Positions 17,645-26,220 of a stretch of DNA of 64,000 nucleotides are shown piece after piece. The translations under genes were made by a program, and so were the position numbers. Each line of letters opens with the position of its first letter. Within the stretch, counting starts at the first letter, position 1. Origin of the DNA: JBGLNJ01 sp041300525 (GTDB lineage: Bacteria; Chloroflexota; Anaerolineae; Fen-1058); contig JBGLNJ010000001.1 in the NCBI GenBank assembly GCA_041300525.1, positions 3,410,001-3,474,000 on the forward strand, in the 5' to 3' direction. Under the pieces are notes generated by a model that saw only the letters and a program-made list of their open reading frames with translations, searched no databases and had not been told where the DNA came from.

Positions 17645-18565
17645 ATGGGCCGTTTCATTGTGATGCGACTGGCCGGGCTGATCCCCGTGCTATTGATCCT
17701 TTCGATCGTTACCTTTGCCCTCATGCACGAAGTGCCCGGCGGGCCGTGGAAGTATGGTCAGCGCCCCTTCACGGAGGAGCAACTGGCAGCTCTCAAGGCG
17801 CGCTATGGATTGGACAAACCAGTCTGGCAACAATACCTGATCTGGCTATCGGGCGTGCTGAGACTCGACTTTGGCAAGTCGTTTGCATACCCTAACGAAA
17901 CAGTCGTACACCTCATTTCACGCACCTGGCCGACGACCCTGCACTTGGGGGCGATGACACTGGCCCTGGCCTTTGGCGTTGGCATCCCTCTAGGTATCGT
18001 TGCGGCCCTGAAACAGAATTCGTGGGTAGATTACCTGGCGACGCTGATATCCGTCGTAGGTTTTGTCACCCCTCATTTTGTCTGGGGCATTCTCTTTGTC
18101 CTGATTTTCTGCCTGGCCCTCAAATGGCTGCCAACGGGCGGCTGGGATAGCCCCCGACAGTGGATCTTGCCCGTCGTCGCCTATGCTTTGGCCCCCATAG
18201 CGAGCATCGCCCGTTTTACCCGCGCCAGCGTCGTCGAGGCTATCCGCGCCGATTACGTCCGCACGGCCCGGGCCAAGGGCTTGAGCGAGCAAATGGTTAT
18301 CTATCGCCACGTGATGAAGAATGCCATGATCCCCATGTTGACTGTCTTTGGCCCACTTGTCCCTGACCTCATTACCGGCTCCATCTTTATCGAGACCATC
18401 TTTCGCGTGCCCGGCCTGGGCCGATTCTGGGTAACCAGCACCATGAATCGTGATTACCCCATGATCATCGGGCTGACCATGCTGTGGGCCTTGTTGATCG
18501 CCGTCACTTATCTGATTACAGACGTACTCTACGCTTTCGTTGACCCGCGCGTTCGATATCGTTGA
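17645..18565 (+). CDS. Peptide-type ABC transporter permease (DppB/OppB)
   Basis: A ~306-residue DppB/OppB-family permease: MGRFIVMRLAGLIPVLLILS, the periplasmic LDFGKSFAYPNETV loop, six TM helices and the EAA loop ADYVRTARAKGLSEQMVIYR for docking the ATPase. It ends VLYAFVDPRVRYR. I chose ATG 17645 (GGAGG at 17635) over an upstream in-frame codon because it matches the family. It is followed by DppC and a substrate-binding protein, in the order B-C-A. The ATPases DppD/F are not in view and may lie in the missing segment. Confidence 0.92.
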   Translation: MGRFIVMRLAGLIPVLLILSIVTFALMHEVPGGPWKYGQRPFTEEQLAALKARYGLDKPVWQQYLIWLSGVLRLDFGKSFAYPNETVVHLISRTWPTTLHLGAMTLALAFGVGIPLGIVAALKQNSWVDYLATLISVVGFVTPHFVWGILFVLIFCLALKWLPTGGWDSPRQWILPVVAYALAPIASIARFTRASVVEAIRADYVRTARAKGLSEQMVIYRHVMKNAMIPMLTVFGPLVPDLITGSIFIETIFRVPGLGRFWVTSTMNRDYPMIIGLTMLWALLIAVTYLITDVLYAFVDPRVRYR

Positions 18566-18641
18566 GCGTCCATCGCAGCGGCTCGGCTTCGCCCTGGGTG
18601 AGGGGCGCTACTTGGAAACTCTTTGGGTTCGGAGTGTTTGC

Positions 18642-19634
18642 ATGATCCCTGACGTTCAGACAGGAACACCACAGACCGCTCCCAGCAGCAGGCCATCCGA
18701 CGCAGATGTGGCATTGGCCCCGTCCGGAAAGTCTCGTCAGAAACGCGGGTTATACCGTGATGCTGCCTATCGCTTTGTCAAGAACAAGCTCGCCATCATG
18801 GGCCTGATCCTCGTCGCTTTTATTGCCATTCTGGCCATTTTCGCCGACGACTGGTTCATGGCGCCGCTCCTGGGGCGCGACCCACAGCCTCTGCTTGCGC
18901 GGACGTCCTACGAAAAAATCCTTTTTGGGCCTACCGGCACGTTCCCCAGTAGGGAATACTGGATGGGGACAGACCTCAGTGGACGCGACCTTTACAGCCG
19001 CATTATCTTTGGCGCGCGCGTTTCCCTGAGCATCGGCATCCTGGCCCAGATCATTGCTTTTTCCATCGGCATCCCCCTCGGAGGCATCGCCGGCTGGAAA
19101 GGCGGGCGCGTTGATTTCGTCGTCATGCGGCTGGTGGACATCATGTCGGCCTTTCCTGTCCTGCTCATGGCGTATCTCATCGTGGCCCGCCTGGGCGCCG
19201 GGTTCTGGAACGTCATGTTCGCCATTGGCCTCACCAGTTGGATCGCAATCTGTCGCTTGACCCGCGCCCAGTTTCTGGCCTTGCGCGAAAAAGAATACGT
19301 GGAGGCCGCGCGCATGATCGGGGCCAGCGCCTGGCGCATCATCCGTTTTCACCTGTTGCCCAACTCCCTGGCGCCCATTATCGTCTCGCTCACGTTGGGT
19401 GTTCCTACCGCCATCTTTTTTGAAGCGTCTTTGAGTTTTCTTGGCATGGGCATCAACCCGCCCACGCCGAGTTGGGGTCAGATGCTCGGCCGCGACGGCA
19501 TTACCAATATGACGTTCTATTGGCACCTGGCGTTTTTCCCCGCGGTGATGATCGCCCTCACCATGTTGGGCTTTACGCTGATGGGGGATGGCCTGCGAGA
19601 CGCCCTGGATCCACAGATGCTCAACGAAAAGTAA
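18642..19634 (+). CDS. Peptide-type ABC transporter permease (DppC/OppC)
   Basis: The 330-residue protein has a Ser/Pro-rich cytosolic N-terminus, the OppC_N TM helix (NKLAIMGLILVAFIAILAIF), the YWMGTDLSGRDLYSRIIFGA signature and the EAA loop EYVEAARMIGASAWRIIRFH. It ends GDGLRDALDPQM. Start ATG 18642 leaves a 76-base gap from the DppB-type permease. It forms the heterodimeric channel with that permease. Cargo could be peptides, nickel or sugars; the family label does not decide. Confidence 0.92.
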   Translation: MIPDVQTGTPQTAPSSRPSDADVALAPSGKSRQKRGLYRDAAYRFVKNKLAIMGLILVAFIAILAIFADDWFMAPLLGRDPQPLLARTSYEKILFGPTGTFPSREYWMGTDLSGRDLYSRIIFGARVSLSIGILAQIIAFSIGIPLGGIAGWKGGRVDFVVMRLVDIMSAFPVLLMAYLIVARLGAGFWNVMFAIGLTSWIAICRLTRAQFLALREKEYVEAARMIGASAWRIIRFHLLPNSLAPIIVSLTLGVPTAIFFEASLSFLGMGINPPTPSWGQMLGRDGITNMTFYWHLAFFPAVMIALTMLGFTLMGDGLRDALDPQMLNEK

Positions 19635-19775
19635 AACATCTTTTCTGGATGGAAGGAGGTGGCCCGCTCCCACAAAACCGATCAAAGGAAACGTTCTATC
19701 CAAAGGGCTGGGGAACCCGGAGGTAGCCCAAATTCATACCGTTGGCATGATGCCGACACGACCAGGAGGAGAAAC

Positions 19776-20657
19776 ATGAAAGGCAAAATTGCACCCTTGT
19801 GGATATCGTTGGTGGTCTTGTCCCTGATCGCTGCCACTTTGGGAGGATGCGCTCAAGCAACCCCGACCGCCGCGCCCACCCAGGCTGCCGCGCAGGCCAC
19901 GCAAGCGCCAGCGGTCAAGCCCACTGAACCCAAGCCAGCCGCAACCCAGCCGCCCGCGCCGACAGTGCCCCCGGCGCCCAAGGCGGTGGTCAACCGGGCC
20001 GGTGTGAAACTGCCGGCCGACGCGGCGCCCATCGAGCAGCAAGTGTTGAACCTGGGGACCACCGAGTCCAAGTGGATGAGCTGGGACGGCAGTGTTTACG
20101 ACTCGAACACTGGCACGGTCTATGGCATCCACGACTCGTGCGTCCGGCCCGACAAGGAATTCGTGCCCCAGCCGAATGCCTGCGAAAGCTGGGAGATTTC
20201 TAAAGACGGCTTGACCTGGACTTTTCGCCTGAGGAAGGACAAAGTGTGGAGCGACGGCAAGCCGATCACGGCGGATGATTGGGTATTCAGTCTGCAACAT
20301 TACGCTCGCCCCGACTTTGACTTTGAGTGGTTCTACAGCATGGCCAACATTGTCAACTGGGGCGACGTGGTGAGCGGCAAAAAACCGCCGGAGGAGCTGG
20401 GCGTCAAAAAGGTGGACGACTATACCTTCAGTGTGATGACCAGCAAGCCGGCGCCCTTTTTGATCAAGCAATTCGCTGCCCTGTGGGTGGTGCCTAAGCA
20501 TATCGTCAAGGACCCCAAGGCCGACGGCTCCTGGGCCCTCGATCCGACCAAGGCCGTCTCCGCTGGACCTTACAAGTTCGATCACTGGACCAAGGGCAAG
20601 GAGCTGGTCTGGGTAGCCAACGATAAATACACAGGGCCCTTCCCGCCCATGATGGAG
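19776..20657 (+). pseudogene. ABC transporter substrate-binding lipoprotein (SBP_bac_5), C-terminal half missing
   Basis: MKGKIAPLWISLVVLSLIAA then TLGGC is a lipoprotein signal (Cys at residue 26). A T/A/P-rich tether follows, then SBP family 5: LNLGTTESKWMSWDGSVYDS, SWEISKDGLTWTFRLRKDKV and WSDGKPITADDWVFSL. About 290 of ~560-600 residues are present. After FPPMME the frame hits a stop inside the antisense of tuf, so the second lobe is missing. AGGAGG lies upstream of ATG 19776. It belongs with the two permeases just upstream. Confidence 0.88.
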
Positions 20658-20754
20658 TGATGGCGGCCGTCAACGTCGTCTTGCCGTGGTCAATGTGCCC
20701 GATCGTCCCCACGTTGACGTGCGGCTTGGTGCGCGCATAATGTTCCTTTGCCAT
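20656..20754 (-). pseudogene. tuf: Elongation factor Tu, first 33 codons only
   Basis: MAKEHYARTKPHVNVGTIGH and IDHGKTTLTAAIT are the unmistakable EF-Tu start with the P-loop GHIDHGKT. After codon 33 the frame leaves the family and enters the antisense of the ABC binding protein. AGGAGGA lies 6-8 bases upstream of the ATG, and tRNA-Thr lies 31 bases further upstream, as in the classical tRNA-Thr-tuf arrangement. An essential gene cut at 99 bases, often present in two near-identical copies, points to a contig end rather than a true deletion. Confidence 0.95.
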
Positions 20755-20785
20755 AGTTGTATTCCTCCTTGCAGTCGTCGTCAGG

Positions 20786-20858
20786 AGCCCACAATGGGAT
20801 TTGAACCCATGACCTTCCCCTTACCAAGGGGATGCTCTACCGACTGAGCTATGTGGGC
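20786..20858 (-). tRNA. tRNA-Thr (anticodon GGT)
   Basis: The reverse strand folds as a full cloverleaf of 73 bases. The acceptor stem is GCCCACA/TGTGGGC. The D arm has AGCTCAGTCGGTAGAGC. The anticodon stem is closed by CCCCT/GGGG around loop TTGGTAA (anticodon GGT). The T arm is GTCATGGGTTCAAATCCCATT. CCA is not encoded. It sits upstream of tuf on the same strand, with a promoter at 20926-20954, so tRNA and tuf are probably co-transcribed and the tRNA processed out. Confidence 0.96.
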
Positions 20859-20925
20859 ATCGCCAGCCTTCACCTAACGACAGGCAACAAACGATTCGCC
20901 GTGACGTTCTGTCCGGCGGAGGCGA

Positions 20926-20954
20926 ATAATAACATAGATTGTCGGGATTGGCAA
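20926..20954 (-). promoter_or_regulatory. Probable sigma-70 promoter of tRNA-Thr-tuf
   Basis: On the reverse strand TTGCCA (-35) and TATTAT (-10) are separated by exactly 17 bases. The expected start is about 60 bases before the tRNA. The rest of the gap to 21171 holds no gene. It contains stuttering GCGCGAATCAACGCGAAT words near 21090-21140. Confidence 0.6.
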
Positions 20955-21171
20955 GGTCATTTGATCGTATTCCATAGCGCGGCACGCTTTGCGCCGCAGC
21001 CAAAATCTCTGATCCGCGAAACCTGGCACTTACGCCACGCGATGCCCCGGCCACAGGCCGGGTGGCGCGCAGGCGGGGGCAAGTGTTGCGCGAATCAACG
21101 CGAATCCGAAAAAGTAGCAAGATTCGCGTTGGGCACAGCACCTCTGCGGGTTCGCGGAAGAAAAGGCTGCG

Positions 21172-21459
21172 CTACACGCCCTCGATGACGACCATGTTGG
21201 TCTCGGTGGTCTGATGGCGCAATTGCCGGGGGATGCGATACTCGGGCGAGTTCAACCACTCTTTGGCTCGCTCCGCGCTTTCAAATTCCAGGATGACCAG
21301 GCGCTTGGGCGACCAATCGCCTTCCAGCGTTTCCGTCTTGCCGCCGCGCGCCAAATACTTGCCGCCAAAAGCGGCCACGACCGGCGGGGCGAGTTTCTTG
21401 TACTCTTCATAGCCCACCGGGTCGGTGACATTAATATCTACGATCACGTAAGCTGACAT
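21172..21459 (-). CDS. DUF1330 family protein
   Basis: A 95-residue ferredoxin-like alpha/beta dimer protein: MSAYVIVDINVTDPVGYEEY, KKLAPPVVAAFGGKYLARGG, WSPKRLVILEFESAERAKEW and LNSPEYRIPRQLR. These are diagnostic for DUF1330, related to dimeric ABM-type mono-oxygenases but of unknown function. Length and order are full. It stands alone, with non-coding DNA downstream and a leuB remnant upstream on the same strand. Confidence 0.9.
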   Translation of the reverse strand: MSAYVIVDINVTDPVGYEEYKKLAPPVVAAFGGKYLARGGKTETLEGDWSPKRLVILEFESAERAKEWLNSPEYRIPRQLRHQTTETNMVVIEGV

Positions 21460-21491
21460 TTAAATCCCCCCTTATCATCTTTGGGATCGAG

Positions 21492-21783
21492 CTACTCTTC
21501 CGCCCGGAGTGACCTTTGCGTCTGCCCGGCGGACTGGCACACCCAGGCGGCAATCGCTTCGCCCATCGCGTGCGTGGAGATGACGCGCTCGCCCGCCGTG
21601 GATATGTCCGCCGTCCGCATCCCGGAGCCGAGCGGCTTTTTGCGCCGCCCGGCCAATCGGGAATTCTTCAAAATGAAAGGCGTGCCCAAAGCAATCCGCC
21701 GCTTGCTTCAATACGTTGACGGCTTCTGCCGTCACTTCAGGCCCGATTCCATCGCTGGGCAAAACGACGATCCTGGCGTGCAT
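21492..21783 (-). pseudogene. leuB: 3-isopropylmalate/isocitrate dehydrogenase-like remnant with the middle missing
   Basis: The first ~46 codons (MHARIVVLPSDGIGPEVTAE, AVNVLKQAADCFGHAF, EEFPIGRAA) are a LeuB-type NAD(P)-dependent decarboxylating dehydrogenase start. The last ~45 codons (PLGSGMRTADISTAGERVIS, THAMGEAIAAW) are the end of the same family. They abut near 21640 in different frames, so some 270 codons with the active site are absent. Both halves keep correct order, as expected from an internal deletion or a collapsed gap. LeuB itself versus a tartrate/homoisocitrate relative cannot be decided. Confidence 0.78.
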
Positions 21784-22042
21784 CACAGCCCCCCAAGGGT
21801 GAGTGACTTGTGCCGGGATGTGAAAAGCGCGACGTCGCGGGAAAAGCGGTAAGCGAACTGATTGAATTGTATAGTGGTAGGGGAAAACTGTCAAAAGGTA
21901 ACGCCGGGAAAGACGCGCCGGATCTTTGCCGGTTGTCCTACGATGGACACCAATTCCGATCTGGTGTATGATAAGTTCGAAGGCGAGACATCTATGTAAG
22001 GACTGGCCGTTCCTCGTGCTCTGTTCTCCATGGAGAAACTTG

Positions 22043-23074
22043 ATGCCACGCACCGTCAAAATCGCGGCCGTGCAAATGGCCGCGCGCCCCACTTTTCTCT
22101 CGGAACGCCTGGCCCGCGCCGAGACGCTCGTCGTCCGCGCCGCGCATGAGGGCGCGCAACTCATCGTCTTGCCCGAACTCTTTAACACCGGTTACGAGTA
22201 CAGCGACGAAAACTATCGCCGCGCCGAGCCGCTCGACGGGCCGACGGCAACCTGGATGAAGCAAACCACGGCTCGTTATGGCGCTCACCTGGCCGGGACG
22301 TTTCTGCGGCTCGACGGTCAAGACATTTACAATACGCTGCTGCTGGTTGCGCCGGATGGTCACGCGTGGCGCTATGACAAAAATTATCCCTGGGTGTGGG
22401 AGCGGGCCTACTTTCGTGCGGGGAATAGCATCACCGTGGCCGACACATCGTTCGGCAAACTGGGTATGTTGATTTGTTGGGACGTCGCGCACGTGGACTT
22501 GTGGGCGCGTTACGCGGGTCGTGTGGATGCGATGGTCGTGTGCAGTTGCCCGCCCGTTGCGCACGACCTGACCTTCGTCATGCCCGACGGGAAACACTTG
22601 CGGGGTGAGGATGCCGGGCCGGTCATGCGGCACGTCAAGCGCACTTCTGGCGGTGTGTTCAGCCACTGCCTGCTCCGGCAAGCGGCTTACTTGGGCGTCC
22701 CCGTCGTCAACACGACCGGGACAGGTATCTTTTCGTCCGCTGTTCCCTCGCCGAAAGCATCGCTTGCGGTTTATCTGTTGATGCGCCCGGATTTCTGGAA
22801 GTATATTCCGCAGGCGGACGCCGTGCGCGTGGAAACCGGTTACTATAACGAAACCTACATCGCCGATGCCGACGGTCAAGTTTTGCAGCGCGTGTCACCG
22901 GAAGTGGAAGCCTGCGCATTGGCCGAGGTGGCCCTGGCCGATACACCGCCGCAGCCGCATGGGAAGCAGCCGCCTTTTGGCATTTCGGCTTTTGCGTATG
23001 GGTTCGATGCGTTTGCCAATGGGATGCTGGCTTCAGCATATCGGCGCGGAATACGCCGCATCCGTGGACGGTAG
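22043..23074 (+). CDS. Carbon-nitrogen hydrolase (nitrilase superfamily)
   Basis: A 343-residue C-N hydrolase with the E-K-C catalytic triad visible: Glu in IVLPELFNTGYEY, Lys in WRYDKNYPWVWE and Cys in GKLGMLICWDVAH. The start is MPRTVKIAAVQMAARPTF at ATG 22043. Members hydrolyse amides or nitriles (amidases, carbamoylases). The long C-terminal extension with a VETGYYNETYIADADG segment does not point to a known subfamily. It stands alone, divergent from the leuB remnant. Intact. Confidence 0.88.
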   Translation: MPRTVKIAAVQMAARPTFLSERLARAETLVVRAAHEGAQLIVLPELFNTGYEYSDENYRRAEPLDGPTATWMKQTTARYGAHLAGTFLRLDGQDIYNTLLLVAPDGHAWRYDKNYPWVWERAYFRAGNSITVADTSFGKLGMLICWDVAHVDLWARYAGRVDAMVVCSCPPVAHDLTFVMPDGKHLRGEDAGPVMRHVKRTSGGVFSHCLLRQAAYLGVPVVNTTGTGIFSSAVPSPKASLAVYLLMRPDFWKYIPQADAVRVETGYYNETYIADADGQVLQRVSPEVEACALAEVALADTPPQPHGKQPPFGISAFAYGFDAFANGMLASAYRRGIRRIRGR

Positions 23075-23087
23075 CGTCGGCGCAGCC

Positions 23088-23336
23088 TCAAGCGTACATC
23101 TCAACCGGAACCTGAATGGCCGACTGTGGAGCGACGTGTTGTTCATGGATAGCTTTGAATCGGCGCTCGATTTCTAACAGAGTGGTCGCTGCATAGTAGC
23201 GTTCCCCGCAATGCAAACAGACTTCGCAGGGTACATCGCGCATCACGAGATAGTTCCCGCGTCGCCGGTAGATGTACTCGATGCGACGTTCCTCAAAATC
23301 ACCGCTTCCACAAATGTGACAACGCGTTTCGTTCAT
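23088..23336 (-). CDS. YgiT-type zinc finger protein
   Basis: An 82-residue protein with two CxxC knuckles, CHICGSGDFEERRIEYIYRR and VPCEVCLHCGERYYAATTL, as in the N-terminal domain of MqsA/YgiT antitoxins. The C-terminal HTH of MqsA is absent. In many genomes such proteins follow a DUF4258 toxin. None is seen here, only 38 bases of gap before the ECF transporter gene upstream on the same strand. It is likely an orphan antitoxin-like protein. Confidence 0.83.
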   Translation of the reverse strand: MNETRCHICGSGDFEERRIEYIYRRRGNYLVMRDVPCEVCLHCGERYYAATTLLEIERRFKAIHEQHVAPQSAIQVPVEMYA

Positions 23337-23374
23337 AGCATTCTCCTGCGGGTGCGCGGTTTTTCAGGCGCAGC

Positions 23375-25150
23375 TTATCCGGTCGGCACCGCGCGGCTGG
23401 CCCACACGACAAGCCGCTCGGCGGCCTCGTCCACCGTCAGCGGCGAGCCGCCCACGTCCAGTCCGCAATCCCGCAGCGTCTCGAACAACCTCGCCAGCAC
23501 CGGCGGCTCGATGTTGCTGCGCGCCAACACGTCGGCGTGGCTGAACAAGCGGCGCGGCGTGCCGTGTTCCACGATCTCGCCGCCCTGCACGAGCATGTAC
23601 ACCGAGTCGGCCAACTGCGGCACAATGTCCACCTCGTGCGTCGTCAGGATGAACGAGACGTGCTTGGTTTCGTGCAGAGTGTTGAGCAACGCGATCAGCT
23701 CGTCGCGCGATTTCGAGTCCAGCCCCTCGAACGGCTCGTCCATGATGAGCAGCTCCGGCTCCAGCACCAGCGCTCCGGCCAGCGCCACCTTGCGCTTTTC
23801 GCCGCCGCTCAGGTAATGCGGCACTTTATCTCGCAAGTGAGTGATGCTCAAGTCGTTCATCGTTTTTTCCACGAGCGCCTTGACCTCGCCCTCCGGCCGG
23901 CCATAGTTGCGCGGGCTGAAGGCGATGTCGTCATAGACCGTGGGCGCGAGGATTTGCTCGTCCACGTTTTGCAACACCACGCCGACTCGCTCGCGCACCG
24001 CCGACCAATGCTGCGCCGGGTCGTGATCGAACAGCCGCACCAGGCCCTCATCCGGGCGCAGCAGCCCCAGCAGGTGATACAACAGCGTGGACTTGCCCGA
24101 TCCGTTGGGGCCGAGGATGACGACGCGCTGCGCGGCGGTCACGACAAAATCCAGCCCGCACAAGCTCACCGTCGTCGAGTCGGCGTAAGTGTGTTGGACA
24201 CACGAGACGTGCGCGATGATGTGTTGCCCGGCCGCCTCCGGGTGGACATGGTCGAACGGTTCGTCCTCATCTTCAATGTGATGGTCGGCTTGCCAGATGG
24301 CAGGGGCGGGCGGCATCTGGCTTGCCGGGTGATGCGGGCGAGCCGGTTCGCGCATGCCGCGCCGCTCGGCGAGCGCGACTGCAAACCCGACACCGGCCAG
24401 CGTCAGCGCAGTCAGCGCAGCGGCCAGCGACCAGCGCCCTGTCTGTGACGCGACCGCAATCGCCAGCACGGCCAGTCCCGCGACGAGCGGCAATCCATCG
24501 TAAGCCGGGCTGATCTTTTTCCAGTTGCCGCCGGCCGGGAAGCGCCCGGCGTATCCGCGCAGCGTCAACGTCTCGTACAGCCTTTGCCCCAGGTCAAATG
24601 ATCGCACCAAGAGCACCCCCAACGCCACAGACAGATTTCGGATCGTCCGCATCGGCCTTCCGCGCAGCAGTCCTCCGCGCAGCCGCAGCGCCGTGATGAG
24701 ATGATCCATAGATTCGAGCAGCATAAAGAACGTGCGATACGTCATCAGCAGCGCGTCGGCCACCACGCGCGGAAGTGCACGCCCGATGACGGCAAACAGT
24801 TGCGGGTAGGGCGTTGTGCCGATGAGCAGCACCATCGCCAGCGCCGCGCCCATCGCCTTGAGCACGATGACGACCGGCGCGGCCCATCGCCCGTTCCACT
24901 GGCTTGCCGCGAACAATGCCGCGAACAACGCCGGGTACGCCGCAATCGCCAGCGCGCGGCGCAGCGGCAGCCGCGCCAGGACGACGAGCGCCGCCAACGC
25001 CACGTACAGCGTGGTGAGCGTGAACACGTCGCGCGCCACAGCCACGCACGCCACAAACAGCAGCGTCGCGGCGATCTTGCCGATGGGCGACGCGCGGTGG
25101 ATGCGGCTTGTGCCTTGAACGGCCCAACGGTCGAGTGCGGCTATGTCCAT
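23375..25150 (-). CDS. Fused cobalt/nickel ECF transporter CbiQ-CbiO
   Basis: Residues ~1-280 form an EcfT/CbiQ membrane component: DRWAVQGTSRIHRASPIGKI, the first coupling motif around MTYRTFFMLLESMDHLITAL, and TLTLRGYAGRF. A His/Asp/Glu-rich linker (HHIEDEDEPFDHVHPE) could bind metal. Residues ~330-590 are the CbiO ATPase: Walker A ILGPNGSGKSTLLYH, LSGGEKRKVALAGAL, Walker B LELLIMDEPFEGLD-like, switch His in TTHEVD. Normally T and A are separate genes. The fragment just upstream looks like the end of the substrate-specific CbiM subunit. Full length; high confidence for the class, medium for the metal. Confidence 0.88.
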   Translation of the reverse strand: MDIAALDRWAVQGTSRIHRASPIGKIAATLLFVACVAVARDVFTLTTLYVALAALVVLARLPLRRALAIAAYPALFAALFAASQWNGRWAAPVVIVLKAMGAALAMVLLIGTTPYPQLFAVIGRALPRVVADALLMTYRTFFMLLESMDHLITALRLRGGLLRGRPMRTIRNLSVALGVLLVRSFDLGQRLYETLTLRGYAGRFPAGGNWKKISPAYDGLPLVAGLAVLAIAVASQTGRWSLAAALTALTLAGVGFAVALAERRGMREPARPHHPASQMPPAPAIWQADHHIEDEDEPFDHVHPEAAGQHIIAHVSCVQHTYADSTTVSLCGLDFVVTAAQRVVILGPNGSGKSTLLYHLLGLLRPDEGLVRLFDHDPAQHWSAVRERVGVVLQNVDEQILAPTVYDDIAFSPRNYGRPEGEVKALVEKTMNDLSITHLRDKVPHYLSGGEKRKVALAGALVLEPELLIMDEPFEGLDSKSRDELIALLNTLHETKHVSFILTTHEVDIVPQLADSVYMLVQGGEIVEHGTPRRLFSHADVLARSNIEPPVLARLFETLRDCGLDVGGSPLTVDEAAERLVVWASRAVPTG

Positions 25151-25211
25151 ATTCTTTCGGAGGTCAGAGGCCGGAGGTCGGACGATGCATCCTTTTTCCG
25201 ACTTCTGACCT

Positions 25212-25491
25212 CTAGCCTCCGACCTCCGGCCCTACTACCAATTCCCGTCTCACGCGATAAATGAATTGCACAATGATGGCCGTGATCATCGCCTCCAGAA
25301 TCCAGCCGATGGAGCCGAGCAGCAGCACGGCCGTGGCAAAGCGTCCCAGGTTGATGCCGGAATCGCGGATGTAGAAATTGCCCATCGCCTCCTTTTCCGG
25401 GTTGATGACGCGGTTGCTGATCACTCCCTCTTCAAATGGATTCCTGAGGCTGAAGGTCGTCACGTCCAGCGAGCCGGTGTCGCGCGCCTTG
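25212..25491 (-). pseudogene. C-terminal fragment, probably the CbiM-type component of the ECF transporter
   Basis: About 93 residues can be read: SLDVTTFSLRNPFEEGVISN, an exoplasmic stretch, then a terminal TM GRFATAVLLLGSIGWILEAM followed by TAIIVQFIYRVRREL. A last TM with a glutamate followed by an arginine-rich end resembles CbiM/EcfS C-termini. The position directly upstream of CbiQO fits. The beginning is cut at ~25491, where the DNA turns into an IPT repeat of another gene. The CbiM call is moderate; the remnant status is clear. Confidence 0.5.
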
Positions 25492-26220
25492 AATGTCGGC
25501 GGCTGGGATGCTGGCCGTCAGTCGAGTGTCGTTGACGTACGTGGTCGCACGATCACTCCCGTTCCAGCGCACGACCGAGCCGCTCACAAAGTTCGTGCCA
25601 TTGACCGTGAGGGCGAACGCAGAGCCGCTGGCGACGGCGCTGGATGGGTTGAGACTGACATTCGCGGGAACAGGATTTGGATTACTAACCGGAAAGGTTG
25701 CGGCGTTGGACGTGCCGCCGCCGGGCGTAGGATTGAAGACGGTGACACTCGCGGATCCGGCCGTGGCAATGTCGGCGGCCGGGATGCTGGCCGTCAGTCG
25801 GGTGTTGTTGACGTACGTGGTCGCGCGATCACTCCCGTTCCAGCGCACGACCGAGCCGCTCACAAAGTTCGTGCCATTGACCGTGAGGGCGAACACAGAG
25901 CCGCCAATGATGGCGCCGGATGGGTTAAGACCGGTGATCGTGGGCGCCGGATTATTGATTGAAAAGGTCGCCGCGTTGGACGCGCCGCCGCCTGGCGCCG
26001 GATTGAAGACGGTGACGCTCGCGGACCCGGCGGTGGCAATGTCGGCGGCCGGGATGCTGGCTGTCAGTCGGGTGTCGTTGACGTACGTGGTCGTGCGATC
26101 GCTCCCGTTCCAGCGCACGACCGAGCCGCTCACAAAGCCGGTGCCATTGACCGTGAGCGTGAACGCAGAGCCGCCAACGAAGGCGCTGGATGGATTGAGA
26201 CTGGTGATGGTGGGCACTGG
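25492..26220. repeat. Three near-identical ~270 bp IPT/TIG coding repeats
   Basis: The block from GTCGGCGGCCGGGATGCTGG through GTTCCAGCGCACGACCGAGC to GTGCCATTGACCGTGAG recurs at about 25497, 25770 and 26040. Spacing is ~270 bases and differences are few. The left edge coincides with the joint to the CbiM-like fragment. Confidence 0.85.

Noticed and set aside
19734..20585. Long reverse-strand frame of ~280 codons inside the SBP gene
   Set aside because: It is a GC-driven shadow of a clear lipoprotein SBP; it has no family features or ribosome site.
25492..26220. CRISPR-like array
   Set aside because: The ~270 bp units are coding IPT/TIG domains without 25-40 bp repeats and unique spacers.
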